From an uncultured Lachnospiraceae bacterium (lineage in GTDB: Bacteria; Bacillota; Clostridia; Lachnospirales; Lachnospiraceae): a DNA stretch of 15,021 nt. How positions within the stretch are numbered: the first letter of the stretch is position 1; each line of letters begins with the position of its first letter. Of this stretch, positions 6,554-12,901 are shown piece after piece. Where the stretch lies: assembly GCA_910584785.1 (NCBI GenBank), contig CAJUDX010000069.1, forward strand, positions 1-15,021, in the 5' to 3' direction. The position numbers and the translations under genes are program-made. The notes beneath the pieces are model-generated. The model was given only the letters and a program-made list of their open reading frames with translations, was not told the DNA's origin and made no database searches.

Positions 6554-6602
6554 GGGTGAAAGAAAAACGTTTTACCCGCACCTGTTTGTACCCAAAGGGT
6601 AT
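6554..6602 (+). promoter_or_regulatory. Operon leader with two consecutive hairpins
   Basis: Hairpin 1: GGGTGAAA (6554-6561) pairs with TTTTACCC (6570-6577), one G-U pair, 8-base loop. Hairpin 2: TACCC-AAA-GGGTA (6589-6601). The arms are cross-complementary (GGGT of one with ACCC of the other), so alternative folds are possible. There is no U-tract, so it is not a simple terminator. AAAACGTTTT (6564-6573) within hairpin 1 is also a 10-bp DNA palindrome with a central CG, loosely like LacI-family sites. Confidence 0.4.
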
Positions 6603-6638
6603 GGTATGATGTGAAATATGCACAGAATGGAGGAAACG

Positions 6639-7598
6639 ATGAAGAAAAGGGAGAGGGTTTTTGCTGCGGTTCGCAGAGAGGCCGTGGATCATGTACCTAC
6701 AGGGTTTTCACTGCATTTCCCGGAGGAATGTAAGACCGGGGAGAAGGCGGTTGAGGCGCATTTACAGTTTTTTAAGGAAACGGACACCGACATTATCAAG
6801 ATAATGAATGAAAATCTGGTGCCGGATGTGGGAGACATTCTCCGACCGGAAGATTGGGATAAGATTCCGTCCTATTCCTTAAAGGATCGTTTTATGCAGT
6901 CACAGCTGGATATGGTAAAGAGGATTCTGGAAAAGGCAGATAAGGATGCATTTTCGCTGGGAACTCTGCATGGGATTTGCGCGTCGGCGATTCATCCGAT
7001 CGAAGCACGGTACGGCTATACGCGGGTCCGAGAGATGTTTTGTGAGCATTTGAGAGAGAATAAGGGGCCTCTGCTGGAAGCCTGGAAGCGGATTACCGAG
7101 GGGATGTGCCTTCTGGTAACGGCATATAAGGAACTGGGGCTGGATGGGATTTATTATGCCGGATTAGGGGCGGAGAAGAGGTACTTTACCGATGAAGAGT
7201 TTGCAGAATGCATTGTCCCGTTCGATAAGGAGATACTAAAGACGGCAAAGGATGCCGGATGTGTGAATTTCCTTCATATGTGCAAGGATGGCTTGGAAAT
7301 GGAGCGCTATGCTTCTTATGCTGATTTGGCGGATGTGGTAAACTGGGGTGTCTATGAAACGGATTTTAGCCTTGAGGACGGGAGAAAGCTGTTTCCCGGA
7401 AAGACGATTATGGGCGGGCTGCAAAACCGCGAGGGTGTGATAGTGGACGGGACACTTCAGGAGCTTAGGGAAGCGTCGAAAGCAGTGATTCAGGGCTTTG
7501 GCAAGGAAGGTTTTATTTTGGGGGCAGACTGTACCCTGCCGACGGAGATTTCTTATGGGCGGATTCGGGCGATTGCCGAGGCAGCCAGGGAAATATAG
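6639..7598 (+). CDS. Uroporphyrinogen decarboxylase-superfamily protein, probable methyltransferase-like
   Basis: A 319-aa TIM-barrel protein of the UroD/MtaA/CmuA superfamily. The N-terminus MKKRERVFAAVRREAVDHVP is typical of the non-heme branch. The zinc and thiol ligands of the corrinoid-dependent methyltransferases are recognisable: HMC (His213, Cys215) in FLHMCKDG and a C-terminal Cys298 in LGADCTLPTEISYGRI. The arginine-rich N-terminal PxWxMRQAGR motif of heme-pathway UroD is absent and no heme genes are near, so a tetrapyrrole role is unlikely. ATG 6639 is preferred to in-frame ATGs at 6618 and 6627 because GGAGG (6629-6633) precedes it by 5 bases. It is first in an operon with an ABC importer and a GntR regulator. 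No corrinoid-binding protein is encoded here, so the methyl acceptor and substrate remain unknown. Confidence 0.85.
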   Translation: MKKRERVFAAVRREAVDHVPTGFSLHFPEECKTGEKAVEAHLQFFKETDTDIIKIMNENLVPDVGDILRPEDWDKIPSYSLKDRFMQSQLDMVKRILEKADKDAFSLGTLHGICASAIHPIEARYGYTRVREMFCEHLRENKGPLLEAWKRITEGMCLLVTAYKELGLDGIYYAGLGAEKRYFTDEEFAECIVPFDKEILKTAKDAGCVNFLHMCKDGLEMERYASYADLADVVNWGVYETDFSLEDGRKLFPGKTIMGGLQNREGVIVDGTLQELREASKAVIQGFGKEGFILGADCTLPTEISYGRIRAIAEAAREI

Positions 7599-7628
7599 CA
7601 AAAATAAAGGTAGAAGGAGGAGAGGTTG

Positions 7629-9083
7629 ATGAAAAAGAGAATATGGGCAGGTATGCTGACAGCAGCGATAGCAGCAGGAATACTGACAGGATGCGGCGGA
7701 AGCGGTTCAGAGACAACTGCGGCAGCAGGCGGGGATAATAAGCAGGCAGAAAGCACGGCAGCAGCGGGCGCAGATAAGCAGGAAGCAGGAAATAGCCAGG
7801 AAGCGGCAGGGGGAGAGCGGAAGGCATTTCCCGCAGGAACGATCACCATGTACGGCACAGGGCAGCCGCAGTATTTGCTGGAATATTTTAATGCATGGCT
7901 GGAAAGAAACCAGGATATTGCCGCAGGGATTACCTTGGAGATGGTACAGACGGAAGGCACGGCACAGAGCCGGGAGCGGATTACGATGACTGCACTGGCT
8001 GGGGCGGACGATGATTTGCCGGATGCTGTTTATCTTGACCCGGTAAATATTATGGATCTTTCTCAGGCGGGCTTACTCAGGGATGAGACCGAGTATTTAC
8101 AGCCGTATCTGTCGGAGTTTGTAGACGGTGCAGCGAATGACGCAACCATTAATGGAAAGATTTACGGATTGCCGGATGCGGTGCGGCCGAATGTATTATT
8201 TTATAACCAGGAAATTTTTGATAAGTACGAGGTTGACCCGGCGATGATGAGTACCTTTGAGGGCTATATCGAGGCTGGACGGCAGTTAAAGGAAAAGAGT
8301 AACGGAAGCGTGTATTTATCCTATGTCAGCCCCAGCAGCAAGACCTGGAGATATTGGGGAAGAAGAGGTTTAATGCCTCAGGCCAATGCTAAGATTTGGG
8401 ATGATGCAGGAAATGTAGTGATTGGCGAAGATCCGGGAACGAAGCTTGCCCTTACCACACTTGATACCATGATGCAGGAAGGACTGCTTTTAAAATCTGA
8501 GATTATGGAACCGGCGCTGTACGATGCGATTAATAATCAGCAGGTGGCAACCTTCTATATCGGTGCATTTTGGGATGAATTTCTGCGCAAGAACTGCCAG
8601 GCTGTATCCGGGCAGTGGCGGGTAATGGCCAGCCCTATCTTTGAAGAAGTTGGAACAACCGGCGCTCCGGTTTCCACATATTTTTGCATTGTCAATAAGG
8701 GAGATAATACTTATGCAGAGTTACTGGAGATGATGTGGCATGATTTCCACTTTGATGTTGAGTCCAGAAATGCATGGGTTTCCAAGATGGAAGCAGATAA
8801 TGCGCCTTATGCTAATCCGATTACCAAAACTTTGCTGGAAGATGAGTTTTGGAAGGAACCATCAGAATATTACGGCGGGATGTCCTTTAGGGAGATGGAA
8901 GGCAAGTGCCTTGCCAATGGTTCAAAGAACCTTGTGGTAACGCCTCAGGATGCACAGGCCGATGAAATTATTTCAGCAGAATTGGAAACTTATATTGCAG
9001 GAAATCAGAGCATTGAGGATGCCATTGCCAATATGGATAAGAACTTAAAGGCAAAGATAGGGACGGCAGAAATTATCCAATAG
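7629..9083 (+). CDS. ABC transporter solute-binding lipoprotein (family 1)
   Basis: Extracellular ligand-binding subunit of a CUT1-type sugar or organic-solute importer, 484 aa. The N-terminus MKKRIWAGMLTAAIAAGILT followed by GC is a lipoprotein signal peptide with lipobox LTGC, so Cys22 should be lipidated and anchor the protein outside the membrane. A low-complexity Gly/Ala/Gln/Glu linker of about 35 residues follows, then the mature domain from roughly residue 65. Segments such as GKIYGLPDAVRPNVLFYN and a later GAFWDEFLRKN fit the two-lobed family 1 fold. AAGGAGG (7614-7620) lies 8 bases before the ATG; the TTG directly upstream is not the start. It follows the UroD-like gene by 30 bases without a terminator. 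The ligand cannot be read from sequence. Confidence 0.93.
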   Translation: MKKRIWAGMLTAAIAAGILTGCGGSGSETTAAAGGDNKQAESTAAAGADKQEAGNSQEAAGGERKAFPAGTITMYGTGQPQYLLEYFNAWLERNQDIAAGITLEMVQTEGTAQSRERITMTALAGADDDLPDAVYLDPVNIMDLSQAGLLRDETEYLQPYLSEFVDGAANDATINGKIYGLPDAVRPNVLFYNQEIFDKYEVDPAMMSTFEGYIEAGRQLKEKSNGSVYLSYVSPSSKTWRYWGRRGLMPQANAKIWDDAGNVVIGEDPGTKLALTTLDTMMQEGLLLKSEIMEPALYDAINNQQVATFYIGAFWDEFLRKNCQAVSGQWRVMASPIFEEVGTTGAPVSTYFCIVNKGDNTYAELLEMMWHDFHFDVESRNAWVSKMEADNAPYANPITKTLLEDEFWKEPSEYYGGMSFREMEGKCLANGSKNLVVTPQDAQADEIISAELETYIAGNQSIEDAIANMDKNLKAKIGTAEIIQ

Positions 9084-9140
9084 AGTGACGGACTTCCCTG
9101 ATAGGTTGAAAAGTGAAATACTGGATAATGGACGGGTTCA

Positions 9141-9169
9141 GGCTGCTGCAGGGTGATGATGCAGCAGCC
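9141..9169 (+). promoter_or_regulatory. Intra-operon hairpin between binding protein and permeases
   Basis: GGCTGCTGCA (9141-9150) and TGCAGCAGCC (9160-9169) form a perfect 10-bp GC-rich stem with a 9-base loop, followed only by TTTCC. A smaller stem CTGT-TAT-ACAG (9195-9205) lies beyond. It may be a partial terminator or an mRNA 3'-end stabiliser that keeps binding-protein mRNA more abundant than permease mRNA, as in other binding-protein-first ABC operons. The 218-base gap 9084-9301 holds no convincing promoter. Confidence 0.65.
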
Positions 9170-9301
9170 TTTCCGCTTATCTTATCCGGGCCTGCTGTTA
9201 TACAGGCAGCGAAAAAGCAGTAATCCGATACTGTGATGTAAGGAGAAATTTTCTTATAAGTATGGTTTCTTGGAGGTTTTTTAGAGTTAAGGAGGGGCTT
9301 T

Positions 9302-10171
9302 ATGTTAAAAACATTAAAAAAATACCGTGCGCCCTATTTGTTTATTCTTCCCTTTTTTATTTTGTTTTTGGTTTTTCAGCTGATTCCTACGGTTTGGACG
9401 TTTTATATCAGCCTGACGAATTGGAGGGGAATCGGTGATCCTCAGTTTTGCGGGATGGAGAATTACCGCAAGCTGATGCTGGACAATATGTTTTGGGATG
9501 CACTGAGAAATACGGTAATTTACTGGCTGACCGGGCTGGTGTTGATTTTAGTGTTTGCTGTGCTGATAGCAAATTTATTAAATTCCGAGCTTCTTAAGGG
9601 GCGGATGTTGTTTAAGACCATAACCTTTCTGCCTAATATCTGTGCAGCGATTGCCATGGGCTTGATTTTCCGTATGCTGTTTGATGAAAATACAGGCTTA
9701 ATTAATGAAGCGATGCAGGCATTAGGCGGAAAACGGATTCCGTGGATGACCAGTACAGAATATTCCAAACTGCCGGTCATTATCTTAAATGTATGGAGGA
9801 ATACGCCCTGGTTTACCATGATTGTATTATCCGGGCTGTTAAATATTTCTCATGATTACTATGAGGCGGCTACCGTGGACGGGGCGGGAAGGTGGAAGCA
9901 GTTTTGGTATATTACTATGCCTTCACTAAAAAATATTCTGTTTTTCTGTTCCATAACCCTGACCGTAGACAGCTGGAAAATCTTTAATGAGTCCTATATT
10001 CTGCCTGGACCGGGAACATCGAATACTTCCCTTTTCCAATATATGTATGAGTCCGGCTTTAATATCTTTAATATGGGCTTTGCCTCAGCTATCGGTGTGA
10101 TTTTAATTATTATTCTTGCGGTTTTATCCCTGGTACAGATGGTTGCCAGACGGAAGCAGGGCGAGATTTAG
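9302..10171 (+). CDS. ABC sugar transporter permease (MalF/UgpA type)
   Basis: Inner-membrane permease, 289 aa, with about six hydrophobic segments (first at residues 11-30, then around 71-92, 107-126, 157-180, 211-222 and 260-282). The cytoplasmic coupling loop that contacts the ATPase is visible as EAATVDGAGRWKQFWYITMP at 188-207. GGAGG at 9291-9295 gives a 6-base spacing to the ATG. It would pair with the next permease to form the heterodimeric channel. No ATP-binding subunit is encoded in the operon, so a shared MsmX/UgpC-type ATPase from elsewhere is presumably used. Confidence 0.95.
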   Translation: MLKTLKKYRAPYLFILPFFILFLVFQLIPTVWTFYISLTNWRGIGDPQFCGMENYRKLMLDNMFWDALRNTVIYWLTGLVLILVFAVLIANLLNSELLKGRMLFKTITFLPNICAAIAMGLIFRMLFDENTGLINEAMQALGGKRIPWMTSTEYSKLPVIILNVWRNTPWFTMIVLSGLLNISHDYYEAATVDGAGRWKQFWYITMPSLKNILFFCSITLTVDSWKIFNESYILPGPGTSNTSLFQYMYESGFNIFNMGFASAIGVILIIILAVLSLVQMVARRKQGEI

Positions 10172-10186
10172 AAAAGGAGGAGCAGA

Positions 10187-11026
10187 ATGGGTAGAAAAGG
10201 AAAACGGAATTTAGCTGCATGGGCATTGCATTTGGTATTAATTTTTATTTCACTGATCTGCATTCTTCCAATTTTATGGATGTGCCTGATTTCCATTAAA
10301 CCGTCAACCGAAACGATGAGCGGATTTCATTCGATTTGGGTGACATCTCCTACAATGGCAAATTTTAAGCGCCTGTTTGAGATGATTCTCATTGCCCAAA
10401 ATGCATGGAACAGTATATTTACTACCCTGATGGGTACGGTAACTTCCCTGTTTTTCTGTGCGCTGGCGGGCTTTGCCTTTGCCAAGTATCAGTTTCCGGG
10501 AAGAAATTTCCTGTTTTATTTTGTGATTGCAACGATGCTGGTTCCGCCAGAGGTGGGGGCGGTTCCGCTCTTTATTATTATGAAGAAATTGAATCTGGTT
10601 AACAGCCTTTGGTCGCTGGTAATTCCAAGAATCGCTACAGCCGTGGGAATTTTCTATATGCATTCCTATATCAGCGATGTACCGGATGAACTGGTGCAGG
10701 CGGCAAGAATTGACGGGTGTAAGGATTTTGGTATTTTTATTCGGATTATCCTCCCCGTGATTAAGCCGGCTTTATCGTCGTGGGCGGCAGTTACCCTGAT
10801 TGCCCGCTGGAATGATTTCTTCTGGCCTCTTTTGTATCTGCGCAAACAGGCAAAATATACGTTAATGGTGACGATTTCCATGCTTCCGGTCAGCGAGGGA
10901 CTTTCTACGCCCTGGCCGGTAATCTTAGCAGGAACAACACTTGTCATTATTCCCATTATTATGTTATACTTGGTATTACAGACTTTCCAGAAGGCCGGAA
11001 TTATGATGGGCGCTGTTAAGGGCTGA
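10187..11026 (+). CDS. ABC sugar transporter permease (MalG/UgpE type)
   Basis: Second channel subunit, 279 aa, with an N-terminal membrane segment at about 12-35 and further segments near 75-98, 107-131, 142-163, 197-215 and 246-265. The EAA-type loop reads ELVQAARIDGCKDFGIFIRI at 168-187 and is followed by ILPVIKPAL, standard for CUT1 MalG-like proteins. AGGAGG just upstream serves the ATG; the gap from the first permease is only 15 bases, indicating co-translation. The final residues (KAGIMMGAVKG) match the conserved MalG-family C-terminal tail that contacts the ATPase. Confidence 0.95.
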   Translation: MGRKGKRNLAAWALHLVLIFISLICILPILWMCLISIKPSTETMSGFHSIWVTSPTMANFKRLFEMILIAQNAWNSIFTTLMGTVTSLFFCALAGFAFAKYQFPGRNFLFYFVIATMLVPPEVGAVPLFIIMKKLNLVNSLWSLVIPRIATAVGIFYMHSYISDVPDELVQAARIDGCKDFGIFIRIILPVIKPALSSWAAVTLIARWNDFFWPLLYLRKQAKYTLMVTISMLPVSEGLSTPWPVILAGTTLVIIPIIMLYLVLQTFQKAGIMMGAVKG

Positions 11027-11044
11027 CAGGGGCCAGAGGAAAGC

Positions 11045-11066
11045 TTTATTTGTATCGATAAATAAG
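11045..11066. promoter_or_regulatory. Inverted repeat before the GntR gene
   Basis: TTTATTT (11045-11051) and AAATAAG (11060-11066) flank GTATCGAT and form an imperfect 22-bp inverted repeat just ahead of the regulator's ribosome binding site. It may be an autoregulatory site or a small mRNA hairpin. It does not match the palindrome at 6509-6523. Confidence 0.25.
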
Positions 11067-11081
11067 ATAAGGGGACAGGCC

Positions 11082-11714
11082 ATGGGGAATCAGTCGATTA
11101 AAACGCAGGTATATGAGAGTGTATTAAAGGATATCCTGGATGGAGTGTATCAGCCCAATGCAGTGATTAATGAAAAAACTTTAATGGAAAAGTTTGGGGT
11201 AAGCAAAACGCCGATAAGGGAAGCTCTGGTACAGCTTTGCAGTGAAGGCTATATTAAGAATATACCTCGCTTTGGTTATCAGGTGACTTCCATTACACCT
11301 AAGGAAATTTTGGAGATTTTAGAGTTTCGCAAGGTGATAGAACTGGGGGCGCTCGAAAAAATGATTATGGAGCTGACAAAGGAAGAAATCGAGGTGCTTA
11401 AGGAGCTGAACCGCCAGGTGGAGCTGGTGGACAACCAGCATGAGGTAAAGCTTCACTGGGCATTGAATCAGGATTTTCATAAAAAACTGTGCAGCTTCAG
11501 CAAAAACCGATATCTTGAAAAGGCATTGGAAGATTCCCTGCGGGTGTGTTCCAGGATTTCAAATCAATATTATGTAAAGGTGTGGGAGAATAAGCACGAA
11601 GGGGCCTATAACCACCGCAAACTGGTTCAGGCGATAGAGGACAGGGATATTGAGAGGGCGAAGGAGATTTTAGCAGAGGATATTGAGGAATTGATGAAAA
11701 ACCGGGTCTGGTGA
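11082..11714 (+). CDS. GntR-family transcriptional regulator, FadR subfamily
   Basis: A 210-aa ligand-responsive DNA-binding protein. Residues 5-72 form the GntR winged helix (recognition region FGVSKTPIREALVQLCSEGY, 39-58, and wing RFGYQV), and residues 75-205 form the all-helical FCD domain. Of the usual FCD metal ligands, His133 (in NQDFH) and His178 (in YNHRKL) are present. The Asp normally four residues before the first His is Asn129, and the last His appears to be Asp200, so the effector site may be altered. AAGGGG (11069-11074) is 7 bases from the ATG. As the last gene of the operon it is likely the local regulator, with the palindrome at 6509-6523 as a candidate target. FadR-subfamily regulators usually sense carboxylic or sugar acids. 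Confidence 0.93.
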   Translation: MGNQSIKTQVYESVLKDILDGVYQPNAVINEKTLMEKFGVSKTPIREALVQLCSEGYIKNIPRFGYQVTSITPKEILEILEFRKVIELGALEKMIMELTKEEIEVLKELNRQVELVDNQHEVKLHWALNQDFHKKLCSFSKNRYLEKALEDSLRVCSRISNQYYVKVWENKHEGAYNHRKLVQAIEDRDIERAKEILAEDIEELMKNRVW

Positions 11715-11729
11715 AGGGCCTGGTTTTTT
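11701..11729 (+). terminator. Operon terminator overlapping the GntR stop codon
   Basis: ACCGGGTC (11701-11708) pairs with GGCCTGGT (11717-11724) over 8 bp with two G-U pairs, followed by T6 (11724-11729). The stop codon TGA (11712-11714) lies in the loop, so the last codons of the regulator are part of the terminator. Confidence 0.75.
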
Positions 11730-11814
11730 AATGTGGTTTTTGGGTGTATGTTTAGGGGAATTTTGAGAAAGATTTTTGGGAAAGCTTATTTTAGGTATTT
11801 AGATCGTTCGCTCC

Positions 11815-11938
11815 GGCAGGACCTATTCCAACGTCACCACGCTTTCGCTCCGCATAGAACGCAGCGGACGCTAAACTCGAAAAGACCTCGTTAAGCGCCG
11901 GCGTTATATAGGGGATTCTTTATGGAATAGGCCCTGCC
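11815..11938. repeat. Structured intergenic element with a 16-nt inverted repeat
   Basis: GGCAGGACCTATTCCA (11815-11830) and TGGAATAGGCCCTGCC (11923-11938) are complementary at 15 of 16 positions. Inside are TCCGC/GCGGA (11849-11853 with 11864-11868), and the segment CGCTAAAC can pair with GTTAAGCG with one mismatch. No coding frame spans it. The architecture resembles a dispersed palindromic element or a structured RNA. I have the impression that similar sequences recur between Lachnospiraceae genes, but cannot verify this. Confidence 0.6.
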
Positions 11939-12080
11939 TGCGCTGCTGTATTGGCTTGCGAACAGGATGTAAACTTCGCTGTTTTACGATTTATTTTTAA
12001 ATCTCCTTTTTAACATCGGCGCTTCGCAGTGAGCACTTAGCAAGGTCTTTTTGGTCTGATGCGTTTTATAGCATGTTAGT
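11939..12080. repeat. Second half of the intergenic structured region
   Basis: CTTAGCAAGGTCTTTT (12036-12051) is complementary at 15 of 16 positions, counting one G-U pair, to AAAAGACCTCGTTAAG (11880-11895), which lies inside the first inverted repeat. GGCGC (12018-12022) likewise matches GCGCC just after that arm. The two long pairings therefore cross. A local hairpin GTAAAC/GTTTTAC (11969-11974 with 11981-11987) lies between. The remaining intergenic DNA (11730-11814 and 12081-12165) shows nothing else I can name. Confidence 0.45.
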
Positions 12081-12167
12081 GTTTTTGAAAAAGTATTGGG
12101 TTATAGCTGCTCATCTGCAATTGTGAAGATGGTGGACAGTGCATTTTGTTTGATGCTCATTTTTTAT

Positions 12168-12196
12168 TTGGTTTTGTGCGGTAAATATGATATACT
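12168..12196 (+). promoter_or_regulatory. Promoter of the DUF3842-type gene
   Basis: TTGGTT at 12168-12173, a 17-base spacer and TATACT at 12191-12196, with a TGA extension (12188-12190) directly before the -10. The extended -10 compensates for the weak -35. The leader would be about 75 bases. Confidence 0.6.
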
Positions 12197-12275
12197 TTGA
12201 TTATTAATGGAGGGATAGATAGAGAAAATGATGATTTAAGAAAAGTAAAAAACAGAGAATAAGGAGGAATGGATA

Positions 12276-12722
12276 TTGTTGTCAGAAAGGGTACATCAAA
12301 TAAAGAAAATTGTAGTTATCGACGGGCAGGGTGGGAGAATGGGGAAATCGATTATTGAACAGCTTAAAAAAGGCTGCCCGGAGGATTTTCCGGCAGAAAT
12401 TTATGCGCTGGGAACAAATAGTGCAGCTACGCAGGCGATGATGAAGGGCGGGGCTGATTTTGGGGCGACTGGGGAAAATCCGATTATCATTAACAGTCAG
12501 GATGCTGATTTGATTATTGGCCCTATTGGAATATTGATGGCAAATGCCCTGTTGGGGGAGATTACTCCTGCGATTTCTGTGGCTGTTGGTTCCAGCAAGG
12601 CGTATAAGATTTTGGTTCCGGTAAACCGGTGTAATCATCATATTGTGGGCTGTCAGGATGCGCCGTTAGGGGAATACCTGCGCCAGGTCTGCCAGGAGGC
12701 GGCGAGGGTTTTGGCGTTTTAG
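12276..12722 (+). CDS. DUF3842 family protein of unknown function
   Basis: A small 148-aa protein with a Rossmann-like start, KKIVVIDGQGGRMGKSI, then GTNSAATQAMMKGGADFGATG, a hydrophobic IIGPIGILMANALLGEITPA, and KILVPVNRCNHHIVGC. This pattern matches the DUF3842 family of clostridia, for which I know no established function; the glycine-rich first strand suggests nucleotide or dinucleotide binding. The start is unusual. Family members normally begin MKIVVIDGQGG or MKKIVVIDG, but here that methionine position is ATA (12300-12302), and the frame instead opens at TTG 12276 with AAGGAGG (12261-12267) 8 bases before it, adding eight residues. A nearby ATG at 12269 is in the wrong frame. No terminator is evident before fbp, so co-transcription is possible. 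Confidence 0.85.
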   Translation: MLSERVHQIKKIVVIDGQGGRMGKSIIEQLKKGCPEDFPAEIYALGTNSAATQAMMKGGADFGATGENPIIINSQDADLIIGPIGILMANALLGEITPAISVAVGSSKAYKILVPVNRCNHHIVGCQDAPLGEYLRQVCQEAARVLAF

Positions 12723-12901
12723 GGTAGTGGTGAGTTGATATTTTGTTAAATGGCTGGATTGAATTTTCATTGGCTGTGTTGTTGGTGGTCAGCAATAGTA
12801 GAAAGCGCAGATGGGAACCGATTAAGAAAGAGCAGGTAAAAAGAAAATAGACAGGGAGAATAGAAAAAACAAATAGAATGAATTAGAGGGGGAATAAGCA
12901 G

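Noticed and set aside
6639..7598. Heme-pathway uroporphyrinogen decarboxylase (hemE)
   Set aside because: The N-terminal arginine motif of heme UroD is missing, a His-x-Cys and a C-terminal Cys site is present, and no heme genes are nearby.
7553..7960. Long minus-strand open frame across the start of the binding-protein gene
   Set aside because: It is low-complexity antisense of the Ala/Gly-rich signal peptide and linker, with no start signals.
9262..9438. A 57-codon leader frame overlapping the first permease
   Set aside because: Its ATG is about 16 bases from the nearest AGGAG and the sequence is mostly the permease read out of frame.
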